Shown: in pieces, positions 20,502-30,235 of the stretch
Layout of the letters: the number at the start of each line of letters is the position of its first letter
Position numbering within the stretch: the stretch's first letter is position 1
Source of the DNA: Willaertia magna
Lineage: Eukaryota; Heterolobosea; Eutetramitea; Acrasida; Naegleriidae
Assembly (NCBI GenBank): GCA_902984215.1
Contig: CADWAF010003236.1
Span: 1 to 34,607, forward strand
Reading direction: 5' to 3'
DNA length: 34,607 nt
Notes under the pieces: model-generated
What the model saw: only the letters and a program-made list of their open reading frames with translations
Told to the model about the DNA's origin: nothing
Database searches by the model: none
Position numbers and translations under genes: made by a program

Positions 20502-21820
20502 TTAAAAATCGAATGGGTTATCATTTTGTTTGTTAACATTTGAAGTAGTATTTGAAGTATTAGTTGCACCAAACCCTCCAGTTAGATTAGAAAATGGATC
20601 CCTAGTTGGTGGTGGAGTAGATTGTAAATTTCTCATCATTGGTGGTTGATTTCCAAAACCTCCTCCCATTGTATTAGTTGGTGGTTGATTTCCCCATGGA
20701 TTTGGTTGATGAACATTTCCTCCCATATTACCACCCATTCCAGTATTCATTGGTGGTTGTTGATTGCCCCAAGGGTTAGGTTGATTTCCCCATGGATTAG
20801 GATTTGAATGCATTGGTGGTTGATTACCCCATGGATTAGGTTGAATATTTCCTCCCATATTATCATTTCCCCATAAATTAAGTTGTTGATTTCCCCAATA
20901 GTTAAATTGATGAACATTTCTTCAACCTACATTTCCGGTATGCATTAGTGGTTGATTGTTACCCCATGTAGGTACAGTATTAGTTGTATTACCAAAGTTA
21001 ACACCTGCAAATAATTCATCTGCTAATGACATTCCACTCTTTGGAGGTTGATTTTGTTGTTGTTGTACATTGGTTTGTTGATGATTATCAAATCCCCAGT
21101 TATCATCATCATTTCCAAAGCCTTGATGACCGCCAGTAGTTGTAGTTGATCCCCCGCCAAAGAAATTATCTAAATCGGAAGTTGTTGTAGCCTTTGGAGG
21201 TTGATGATGATGTCTAGTTGTTGTTACTTGTGGTTGTTTATTAGTGGTGGTAGTGGTTACTGGTTCAAATGATAAGAATGGATCGTTTTTTAAAGGAGGA
21301 GTAGATCTGTTAATAACTTCAATCTTTTCAGGTTCTTCAATAATATTTTGTATTGGTTCTACAGGTACTTCTTCATATGTGTTAACATTAGTTTTTCCGC
21401 TTTCATCATACCACATCTTCTTTACATATGTTTTTTGTATAAAATCTTTAATTCCCTTTTCATCTGTATTCTTTGGTTTAGGGTTTTGATTTGGATCCCA
21501 TTTTGCTCTCCACACACTTTGTGCAACTCTATTACCATGCTTTTCCATAAATTCTACATCTTCATCTCTAAAGTTTGTCATGGAAATACCTTTTGCTTTA
21601 AATCCAAAATTACGGCTAAATAATTGTGTTAAGATAAGAACCAAAAAAATTGAGATACTTACTGGATACCTGAACAAAATGTACAAACGTAAATACCAAA
21701 ATCTAAAACAACATAAGGATTACTTCTTAATGTACAATCCATGCATTCCTTGTTATCACCAATTAAAGAGAGTTTACGAATAGTTTCTTGATTTTTCTCT
21801 GTCTTTCTTTTTTGACTCAT
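20502..21820 (-). CDS. ArfGAP of AGFG/AGD14 type, interrupted by in-frame TGA
   Basis: Exon 1 is 21663-21820; exon 2 begins at 21615 after a 47-nt intron (21616-21662). Splicing creates the ArfGAP zinc finger C26-x2-C29-x16-C46-x2-C49 and CSGIHRN with the catalytic Arg at 54. GISMTNFRDEDVEFMEKHGN and the KKMWYDE end resemble AGFG and plant AGD14/15 proteins, which act on Arf GTPases in endocytic traffic. A disordered Q/N/G/P tail follows. TGA at 20922-20924 (codon 284) would end a 283-residue protein, but the same frame continues for 139 codons with the same WGNQPP repeats, a DPF motif and a terminal NPFDF, as expected for clathrin/EH-domain binding. Full length would be 423 residues. Start chosen at 21820 (AAAAAATGAG); an upstream in-frame ATG at 21886 is less likely. 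Confidence 0.85.
20922..20924 (-). other. In-frame TGA within the ArfGAP gene
   Basis: The codon reads TGA between GNVG and RNVHQFNYWGNQ. A related repeat unit farther down the same gene reads GGNVHQPNPWGNQ, so the ancestral codon was probably GGA (one G-to-T change). No intron with GT-AG ends removes it and keeps the downstream frame. Nonsense allele, sequencing error or readthrough remain possible. Confidence 0.7.
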
Positions 21821-22104
21821 TTTTTTAAGTTTAATAGTTTGAGCTTCATGACAAGGCACTCGTAATATTTGCTCGGAATGGAGCAATCATTTAAATGAAG
21901 TGTAAATTGACAACAGTTTTTAGAGCAATAGTACCCTTTTATTGTGTGAAAGGAAGGGAATTGAGGTGGCAATGTTGCTTTGTTCGTTTTGCATTGCTTT
22001 TCATTGTTGTTTTCCAATGTTTTTTTTTATTGTAAACACTAAAATCCAGTTGGTTGATAGGAAGCTTTGAAAATTTTTGTTGAAAAAAATACGTCGAAAA
22101 TACA

Positions 22105-22296
22105 ATGGCAAAGAGTAAGAACCATACCGGACAACACGAATCAAAGAAGAACCATAGAAATGGTATCAAGAAACCTGTAATCCACAGAAAGAAATCAACA
22201 AAAGGTGTTTATCAAAAGTGGAGAACAAACACTAAATATGCAAGAAAGGGTTCCATGAAGAAGGTTGCAGAATTAAGAGCAGCAAAATCCCAATAA
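22105..22296 (+). CDS. RPL29: 60S ribosomal protein eL29
   Basis: 63 residues, intronless. MAKSKNHTGQHESKKNHRNGIKKP is the diagnostic start of eL29, a small, very basic large-subunit ribosomal protein, and YARKGSMKK continues the family pattern. The length is normal for protists and yeast (~59-65). It is divergent from the ArfGAP gene across 284 bases (21821-22104), which must hold both promoters, and convergent with the IQ-motif gene 103 bases downstream. Confidence 0.97.
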   Translation: MAKSKNHTGQHESKKNHRNGIKKPVIHRKKSTKGVYQKWRTNTKYARKGSMKKVAELRAAKSQ

Positions 22297-22399
22297 ATTA
22301 GCACAACTTTTAATAAATAAAACTTTTTTCTATTCAATTTATTACTGTACAATCTTTTTTAACAAAAAGGCAAATAGGTTTATAAATTAAAACTTTTAT

Positions 22400-25300
22400 T
22401 TACAAGGTGTCAACATCTACATTGGAATACATCTTTTTCTCTTCTTCCAAAAATTCCGAAAGCTCTTTGTCTTTAATTTCTTTGGCTGTTCTAGCCTTGT
22501 TAGAAGCTATTCTTTTTCTAATTGAGGTCTGTATTGCCTTGGCAGCTGCATTCTTTCTTTCCCAAATTTCTTTTTTCTCCAACGCCAAGTGTCTCCCGGC
22601 AAGGCCCCTAAACGAAGTTTGAATTGTTTCTACAGCATCATTTAGTTGTGCTTCTTCTTTCAAATCATCTGCCAACAAATGCCTTTTCAATTCCCGTAGT
22701 TTACTAGCTCTATTTTTGGATATTATTTTTCTTATTAAACACTGTATTTTGATGGCAGCTTGTTTTCTCTTTCTCTTTAAAGCCTTCATTTCTTCGTATT
22801 CCCTTTTCTCTTTCTCTATCTCCTCAATGAATGCTTTATTTCTTTCCTCAGAAATTCTTTTGGCCCTTCTGATTGCCAAGAATTTACGAATGGCAGATTG
22901 AATTTTTGTGGCGGATTTTACAGCAGTTGCTTGTTCCTGTTTCCTTAATTTCTTTTGTCTTTTCAATTCTTCGTATTCTCTCTTTTCTTTTTCTATCTCT
23001 CCCAAAAATAATATTTTTCTTTCATCTGAAATCTTTTTCACTCTGATTGAGGCAAGGTACCTACGAATATGTTTCTGTATTATTATTGCTGCTTTTTGTG
23101 ATCTTTTCCTCTTTATTTCTTTTTCTGATAGCTTTTTTCTTTGTTGTGACAAATCTTTCTTACTCATAAACGATCGTATTAAGGATTGTAAAATGGTGGT
23201 GGCTTCTTCAAGTAGTTTTTTTTCTTCTTCTATCTTAGAGAGCTCTTTAAGCAGGGAGAGTCTATTAACAGCAGCAACAGAGACAGCTTGAATTAAGGAA
23301 ATAGCTTCACGTTCCCTTTGAATATTAAGTTTTTCTGTGAAATCTCTCCTTGAAACTTCTCCTCTCAGTACAGATTGTAAAATAGTTACTATTTCATGTT
23401 GTTTGATAGACTGTTCTCTTTCCTCCATAAACTCTTTTCTAGAATTAACTCCTTTGTGCAGTCCTTGTAAAATTAGAGAGGCTTCATTTAATAAAGTTTC
23501 CACAATGTCGTTTCTATACTGCTTTCTACTAAGGTAGCCTCGGACTGCTGATTCAACAACCGACGCATTTTGTTCTTTTCCAATTGTTTTTGGTTTAATT
23601 TTTTTGGCTACTTTCTGCTTAGTAATGGTCTTTTTCTTATTTTCAGGTAAGGACTTGTTATTCTTAGATTTTTCTTTGCTTTGCTTTTGTTTTTCTTTTG
23701 TTTCTTTAATTTTATTTGTTTGAGTATAATTGACTTCTGAATGTAATGGTTCTTTAACTTGGGATTTTGTAAGTTTTTCCTTAGATATTAACTCTTCCTT
23801 TATCATTTCTTCTTCAATTTCTCTTTCCATATCAATAATACTATAAGTGATTGGTTTGAATATTTGTTCAACTTGTTTGCCTTCTGCTAGGACTACCCTT
23901 TGCGCAATTAGTATTCTTTCCTTAAGAGGATCATTTTGGGTTGGTACTGGTTGACGAATTTTAGAAAGTGGAGGCAGAGGCATGCCATTTAGATATGGAG
24001 AAGGATCAAACTTAGGTCTCTTTTTTCCATTTAATAAATAGTTAGGTACTGTTAGGGGTGTTTCATTATCGTTACTTTGTCCAAATTCTGTTCCAGGCAT
24101 TAAAAATGGATTGTTGTCATGGTTGATGCTTGGTAGTAGTGATATAAGGGAACTGTTAATGAAGAAATCCAAATCAGTTTGAATTTTAAGTAAATAATTT
24201 TTTGATTTCCATATAAACGGTCTTTGGGCCTGTATTAAATGTCTCCATTGTACAATAGACTCAACAATTTCTATAGTACACACCCTTATTGATGTTATAA
24301 TATTTTTTACTTCTCTTGCCGCTAAATGCTTACTAATTAATTTTTCATCCCCATATCGATCCACAATTGACTTTAATGTCTCTAGCAATGATTCTCTGTT
24401 CTCTATTTGTTTTAAAATGGATAATATTAAATTTCTTTGTTCTGTCAACCTTTTAATTTCTTCGTTGATTAGAGTTAGATTGTCATTTGAATATTGGGAG
24501 AAATATATTTTAGTAAATTTTTCTCTGTCTGTCTTTGGTATTCTTAATTCGGCCCAGAGTTTTTGTATACTAGACTTAGCTTTTAAGAAAATATGTTCTG
24601 CCTCCATTTCAGCCAAAGACCTCTTAGGTGTTAGAGGAGGCTTTGAAATAGGCTTGGACATAATATTACCATTATTCATGGAATTCTCAATATCCATAGA
24701 ATGAGTTTTTTGAAAATTCATTAACTCAGCTGCTAAAGCTTCAGCTTCGCTTCTTGATAGGCGCTTGTTATCTGTAGTAACAGCTCTTCTAGATTGTTGA
24801 GCAGACTTAGTTCTTTTTTGTCTTTTTATGAGAGGGACTCCGGCATGGTTTGTATATGGCTGAGAAAAACATTATAAAACAAGTCCTATTAATACTTACT
24901 CTTACTGTTTCATATTTATCAGTCATATACTTCTTAGGAGAAGGATTTCTCTCTTCAGTCATGGCTAGTATGCTTTGTCTTTCCTGAAAAATTGAAGAGG
25001 TTGTGTAAAATTTACTGTGTTTATCATTAAGTACATTATACCTTGGCATAGGATCCAAATAAAATCTTGGATTCCATTTCTTTTCTCTTTCTTGTTCTAA
25101 TATTCTTTGTTTTTCTCGTTCCATAGATGAAAATAGTCTATCATAAATAAGAGAGTCATTTTCCTGAACTAGGGAATTATCAAATATTTCGTTCTCTAAT
25201 TGAATAATTCTTTCCTTAGAGAGTGGGGACAAATATCTACCCTCTATTCAAAACAATGTTTGAAAATGTTCTAAATAATCACTTACTTGGTTTTACAGAT

Positions 25301-25419
25301 GCAGAATACGTATCAGCAAAGTCCTCTTGTCCTATACTAGTTTCTAATGGCTTAGATCTTTTAAATAATGGACTTTGTTTTTTATCGATACTTCTAGGCG
25401 ATGCAGATAATGAGTACAT
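22400..25419 (-). CDS. Multi-IQ-motif, coiled-coil protein
   Basis: Three exons, 25287-25419, 24900-25243 and 22400-24859; introns 43 nt (25244-25286) and 40 nt (24860-24899), both GTAAGT...AG. The product is 978 residues. The N-terminal 400 residues are charged and mixed; KWNPRFYLDPMP near 90-100 and a Pro-rich segment near 455 (NGMPLPPLSKIRQP) stand out. After a Lys-rich linker (~530-590) come about eight IQ-like motifs to the C-terminus, e.g. ATTILQSLIRSFMSKKDL, AAIIIQKHIRRYLASIRV, SATKIQSAIRKFLAIRRA, AAIKIQCLIRK, AVETIQTSFRGLAGRH and AAKAIQTSIRKRIASNKA. IQ motifs bind calmodulin or EF-hand light chains, so a cytoskeletal scaffold is likely. No motor or kinase domain is present. Two neighbouring units are a recent internal duplication. 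No specific ortholog recognised. Confidence 0.85.
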
Positions 25420-25550
25420 CTTTTGTTCTTTTCCTTACAATCACTTCCTCTCCTTATAATCTACAATTTTTTTAAATGAGAAAGTAAGAGCCTGAACAAT
25501 AAACAACCTATTAGACAGGCATAATGAACCCCTTAAAAGAACTTTAAAAA

Positions 25551-26233
25551 ATGGCAAACTTTTTCAATAATGCTGTTCTAATGATTATTGGTAGTTTTCT
25601 TTCTGTTTACTTTACGAAATATGCAACCAAGAAGGTTAGGGATATTGATAGATTTATAAAAGAAAATCCATTGTTTTTAGTTTGGGGAATTCTAAACATT
25701 TTAAGAGGAAAATCCTTCACTGATGGTTTAAAACGAATAACACAAGAAGAGACAATGTTCGGACCAAAATATAGACATGAATTCTCTAAAACTCTCCATT
25801 TACCTTTCAGTACTGAACCTCTTAATTCTATTAGAAATGTGTTTTTCAAAAGAAAGCAAATAGAAGAAGTAAAAGATAATAAAGCAATTCCAGTTGAAAC
25901 AAATTTTGAAGAGATTGACGACTCCACACTTATAGATGAAGATATATATTATTTAAAGAGAAATTATCCAATTGTCCAAAGTGATGATATATCGGAATCA
26001 ATAGTAAGTATATATTTTTGTGTGACTCGATTACTGACAACCATCAGCAAAACATTCAATCCCTCATTTCACACTCTGCCTCCACTTTAAACAAAATTAA
26101 ACAATACATTACCGCAGAAGATATTATTCTTCAACAACAACACTTAAATAACCAAAATACACAAACACCTTTTTATTATCGAGGTTACACTAAGCCAAGG
26201 AATGAAACAGTACTTGTAAATCCCTCCTTATAG
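25551..26233 (+). CDS. Small single-pass membrane protein, unrecognised
   Basis: Exons 25551-26003 and 26048-26233 with a 44-nt GTAAGT...CAG intron; 212 residues. The first ~22 residues (NAVLMIIGSFLSVYF) form a hydrophobic helix followed by Lys, suggesting a signal anchor or an outer-membrane-type anchor. The middle is basic; residues 125-150 are acidic; the C-terminal part is Gln/Asn-rich. No domain recognised. The splice junction ESI-QNIQSLISH keeps the frame open to TAG. It is divergent from the IQ-motif gene with 131 bases between the starts, and lies 68 bases upstream of the sorting nexin gene. Confidence 0.75.
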
Positions 26234-26301
26234 AATTAGAACCTTCCAATGTCATAAAACATTTTAGCCTTAACAACTAACTTTAATTAAAATAAAAAAA
26301 A

Positions 26302-27695
26302 ATGATAGGTGAGGAACATCCATTAGATCAAGAACAAATCAATCAAGCACCAGTGGAAGAAGAGGAAGTATTAGATAATAATCACAATAATAATACTTAT
26401 CAACCACAACAAGAGACCATTGATAGCAATCAATTATTTGCACCACCTGTTCAACAACAATTAGAACACGAAGGAGATGAACCAATGGTAGGTAATAATA
26501 TTACTATCATTAATATTTATTACATTTAAAGTTTATCTTCTCCGTCAGTGAACCTGAAAAGATCAATACCGGAAAAACATTTGAATTGTCATATTGGCAA
26601 TTTAAAATTACTGTAGATACTAAATTACAGCAATATAAAAAGCAAACTTTAATTTGTTATCGTAGGTTTAATGATTTCGTTTGGGTAAGAGATCAATTAG
26701 TTGAAAATTATAAAGGTGTAATTGTACCACCATTACCTGAGAAATCAATTTTAGCCTCTGTTGAAAAGATCTTTTCAGCAGTTGACACTAATTCATTATT
26801 AGAATATAGACAACGTGCATTAACAAAAGTAAGTATTTAGTAGTGTAATATTAATTAAATGAAATAGTTTTTAACTAGAGTTGGAGAACATCCAGTATTA
26901 GCTACATCAGTTGAATTACAACAATTTTTAGAAGCAACAGAAGAAGAATTTAATCAAATAAAAACAACAAAGAAATCAAAATCAGGATTTTCATTATTTA
27001 AAACTAAACCATCATCTGCAGAACCAGAATGGGTTACAACACATAGACATTTCGTAGATAAATTAGATGTTCAATTAAAAGAATTAAGAAATAGATTACA
27101 AACAATGGTTAATAGAAGAAAAGAAATGGCTGCAAGTATTTCTGAATTTGGTAAATTATTTATTGGAGTCGGAAATGTTGAAAGAGAATATGATCCAAAT
27201 AATTCTTTAAGTAAAAATTTAATTGACATTGGTCAAGTTGCTGAAAAATTAGGAACTGCAACTGATAGTCAAGCTCAAAAAGAAACAATGCAAGTAATTG
27301 AAACACTTACTTATTATTTGGGTATGTGTGATGCTGTAAGACAAACTATTCAAGTTTTAGATGATATGAGAGCTGATAGAGATTCTGCACAACACCAAGT
27401 ACAACAAATACAACAACAAAAAGAAAAACCGAATTTAAAGGAAGAAAAGAAACAACAATTAGAAGTTCAATTAGAAGAAGCAGCTCAAAGATTATCTTTA
27501 AAGAATGATAGATTAACACAATCTGAAAATATTTTAAAGGTTGATTTAGAAAGATTTGATTTAGAAAGAAAAATAGATTTTAGTTGTATGTTACAAAGTT
27601 TTTTAAATTTACAAGTTGAATACAATCAATTATTACATGAAAATTGGAGTAATTTAATTCCACAAGTTAATTCTTCCATTTATGAAGACCAGTAA
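26302..27695 (+). CDS. SNX-BAR sorting nexin, SNX1/SNX2/Vps5 type
   Basis: Three exons, 26302-26487, 26532-26828 and 26868-27695, with introns of 44 and 39 nt, all phase 0; 436 residues. The acidic, Gln/Asn-rich N-terminus (1-62) is one exon. A PX domain spans ~63-180: phosphoinositide-binding motif YRRFNDFVWVRDQL (Arg106), PPLPEKS (128-134) and YRQRALTKFL (Arg155). The remainder (~200-430) is helical and fits a BAR domain. Family role: membrane-bending subunit of the retromer/ESCPE-1 coat for endosome-to-Golgi transport. SNX1, SNX2 or Vps5 cannot be distinguished; 436 residues is short for this group because the N-terminal region is short. Confidence 0.9.
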
Positions 27696-27733
27696 ATTAT
27701 TTCATAATAATAAACCATTAAACTTTATAAAAA

Positions 27734-28327
27734 ATGTTTCCATCATCTCCAGAGTATCCCAAAAGAAAAAGAATTCATGCATGGGAATATATTGAATCAA
27801 ATTTACCACCGGAAACAAAAGATTTTACAAATGAAAAGGTACCTGTTGGATTTGAACATTTAAAACAACCAAATTATTTCTTTTCCGATTTTGATTTATC
27901 ATATCCTTCTTCTATAAGTTATAAAAGTTTTCCTTCTGATTTACCAGACCAATTATTTAAAAGTATTAATTTTTGTAAAGATTTATTAGATGATACAATT
28001 CTATGTCAAATGAAGAAAAAGTATGATAGACATTGTCAATTAGAAATTGCTAACTTTTTGAAATGTAAATTTCAAAGAGATATTGAAATGAAAGTGAGAA
28101 TATTACAATATGAAAATTATTTATTAAATAACAAATTGTCACATGAAGAAATAAATAATAGAAAAAGAGAAATTGAAAACCAAATATCTGATTTAGAAGT
28201 AGAATTATCTAAAGCAATAAAACCACCTTACAGAGATTTCTTAGAAGAAAAAAGAATTATAAATGATTTACAATTTTTGGATCAAAGATTATTTTACATT
28301 CAAAAGAAAATGGATAAGTCAATATAA
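27734..28327 (+). CDS. Unrecognised 197-residue protein
   Basis: Intronless; ATG in AAAAATG context 38 bases after the sorting nexin stop. The N-terminus is Pro-rich and basic (PEYPKRKRIHAWEYIE). Residues ~75-197 are strongly helical, with a likely coiled coil at 105-165 (LSHEEINNRKREIENQISDL). Four cysteines lie in the central part (near residues 77, 87, 97 and 107), spaced about ten apart; this is not a normal twin CX9C (CHCH) pair, though it recalls one. No TM helix. The stop is 31 bases from that of the convergent TPR gene. Function unknown. Confidence 0.7.
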   Translation: MFPSSPEYPKRKRIHAWEYIESNLPPETKDFTNEKVPVGFEHLKQPNYFFSDFDLSYPSSISYKSFPSDLPDQLFKSINFCKDLLDDTILCQMKKKYDRHCQLEIANFLKCKFQRDIEMKVRILQYENYLLNNKLSHEEINNRKREIENQISDLEVELSKAIKPPYRDFLEEKRIINDLQFLDQRLFYIQKKMDKSI

Positions 28328-28358
28328 ATTTACATATACTACATTCATTATTAAATAT

Positions 28359-29489
28359 TTACACTCCTAAAACTTGATGAGTACTTGTGGTTGGAGAAGT
28401 ATAATGTTGTACATTTAATTGTTGATAACAAAAATCTCTTTCTCTAATACTATTTTGTAGGAATTGATTTACACCCTTTTCTTCCAAAGCCTTACTAAAC
28501 TGTTTATATTCTTCTAGTAATTCTTCTACAAACCTTATACTTCTGTTATAATCTTCTATTGCTTTTCTATAATTCTTTAATCTATGTTGATAACAATAAG
28601 CTCTCATATTATAAGCAAAACATTCTGGACTTAAAATTAATAAACCAAAACGTTTAATATCCAAATCAGAAGCATTTAGAAAGTGATCAAAAGCTAATTG
28701 ACTTTGTCCCATAAGTAAATAAGTCAATCCTAATTCCATTCCAACAAAAGGATGATTTTGATTCTTTTTTGTAACATATTTAAACTTCTTTACAGCTTCT
28801 TGATATTCATTCAATTCTCTTAAAATACAAGCCTTCATGAAATGATTATCAATTGAATCGGAATCTAATTTAATAGCCTTGTCTATATATTCATTAGCTT
28901 TATTTAAGTCAGTTTTAGATTTTAGTAAACATGTACTATATAAATTATAGATTAAAGAAATTAGTTTAACATCTTTTATGTGACCTTGTTCTGCCCTTTC
29001 AAAGTAAGGTAAAATAATTTGTAATGCTCTTTCAGTTTGATCTGTACTTAATAATAATTGACAATGAACAGCCTCTTTTTCTATCATATTCTTCTCTCTC
29101 TTTAAGAAATCAAAAGAGAATATTCTTTCTTTCTCTACCATTTCTAAAGCCTTTTCATAATTTCCTTCTTTTAAATACTTTTCATAATTCTTTACATCTT
29201 CACTTGGAAGATAAAGTAAGTAAGAAAGTAATAGAGCTATAGCAGTAAAGCTATAACTTAATACATTTCCTTTAGCATTGTTGTTGTTTTCATTATTATT
29301 GTATTCTTGATGGAGGGCAAGAGTAGAAGATGTATGGAAATTACATTGTTGAATATTGTTTGAAAGGATTTTAGAGGAATAATTAGTTATTGAAATTGTT
29401 CTTTTGAAGAGTGATTTTGTTTGTTTAGATCCAAAAACAATGTTTTTAACTGCTTTTTCAATAATTCTTTTGCTGTAATTGACCTTCAT
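28359..29489 (-). CDS. Mitochondrial-type TPR repeat protein
   Basis: 376 residues, intronless. The N-terminal ~55 residues are basic with Ser/Thr and few acids, resembling a mitochondrial presequence, and end in CNFHTSS. A hydrophobic helix lies at ~78-95 (SYSFTAIALLLSYLLYLP), then several TPR-like helix pairs: NYEKYLKEGNYEKALEMV, NKANEYIDKAIKLDSDSID, NEYQEAVKKFKYV, MGQSQLAFDHFLNASD and NYRKAIEDYNRSIRF. TPR arrays bind other proteins, so an inner-membrane scaffold or assembly factor is plausible, but no specific family is evident. A 40-codon upstream frame (29489-29608) ends in TAATG, overlapping this start. Confidence 0.8.
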   Translation of the reverse strand: MKVNYSKRIIEKAVKNIVFGSKQTKSLFKRTISITNYSSKILSNNIQQCNFHTSSTLALHQEYNNNENNNNAKGNVLSYSFTAIALLLSYLLYLPSEDVKNYEKYLKEGNYEKALEMVEKERIFSFDFLKREKNMIEKEAVHCQLLLSTDQTERALQIILPYFERAEQGHIKDVKLISLIYNLYSTCLLKSKTDLNKANEYIDKAIKLDSDSIDNHFMKACILRELNEYQEAVKKFKYVTKKNQNHPFVGMELGLTYLLMGQSQLAFDHFLNASDLDIKRFGLLILSPECFAYNMRAYCYQHRLKNYRKAIEDYNRSIRFVEELLEEYKQFSKALEEKGVNQFLQNSIRERDFCYQQLNVQHYTSPTTSTHQVLGV

Positions 29490-30235
29490 TACTGGAATAA
29501 TTGATTATTGTTTAATAATTGAAGAATAGAAGTGCTGTTGTTCTTTTTCTTTTTGTTATGAAACGAACCCTTCTTCAGGTCTTTGCAAAAACGTTCTTGA
29601 TGATCCATTGTAAAACAGAGTTAAAAATATGCCCTAATAAAGCTAAAATGCATGGTTGATGAGACTCAATCCAAAATAATTCGGCTTTTTTAAAAAAAGG
29701 CAAAAAATTTAAAAATTTTAAAAAAAAAATGTTTTTTGAAAATTAGAATTGTAAAATAACAATTTAATGGAGATAAATTATTCATGTACTATAATTTAAC
29801 AGAATGACCCATTAAAATTATTGGTATAGATAAATACATTAAGTTAATTATCTAATAAGCTGAATAGAATAAATTAAATGGTATAAAGATAGTCACCCGA
29901 TTACTTGAAAGAGTAAAACTCTAAAAACTAACTTCATCCAAAATTAAAATTATTTATTTATTTATTCTATTTTTCCAAACGCTTCTTTCTTCCTCAAATG
30001 TATTGAATCTTTTATACTTTCCATAATCTTAGATGACGATAACTATAACCACCTTATTATCAGCCATAGAAATTATTTTAAAAAAACAAAACAAATTATC
30101 TTTAACAATTATCTAAGTGGATAACAAAGTACTAGTTATCAGTTGACTTGATAATATTATCCAACAAAACAACAAAACTGTCATCTATTAAACATTAAAT
30201 CGTAACCTAGATATTAATTGACCAACACTATCTGT
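29490..30235. promoter_or_regulatory. Divergent intergenic region, TPR and Myb genes
   Basis: About 745 bases between divergent starts. It holds a 40-codon minus-strand upstream ORF (29489-29608, MDHQERFCKDLKKGS...) and an A/T-run cluster at 29690-29740 with an imperfect palindrome (AAATTTAAAAATTTT). The Myb side (29900-30235) is ordinary AT-rich sequence. No RNA gene seen. It is the second-longest gap in the window and so the likeliest place for complex regulation. Confidence 0.4.

Noticed and set aside
20900..20970. Intron that would remove the ArfGAP TGA
   Set aside because: GT and AG dinucleotides exist, but no pair restores the downstream WGNQ frame.
24984..25041. 58-nt GT-AG intron in exon 2 of the IQ-motif gene
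   Set aside because: Removing it gives a stop within eight codons, while keeping it leaves a continuous sensible frame.
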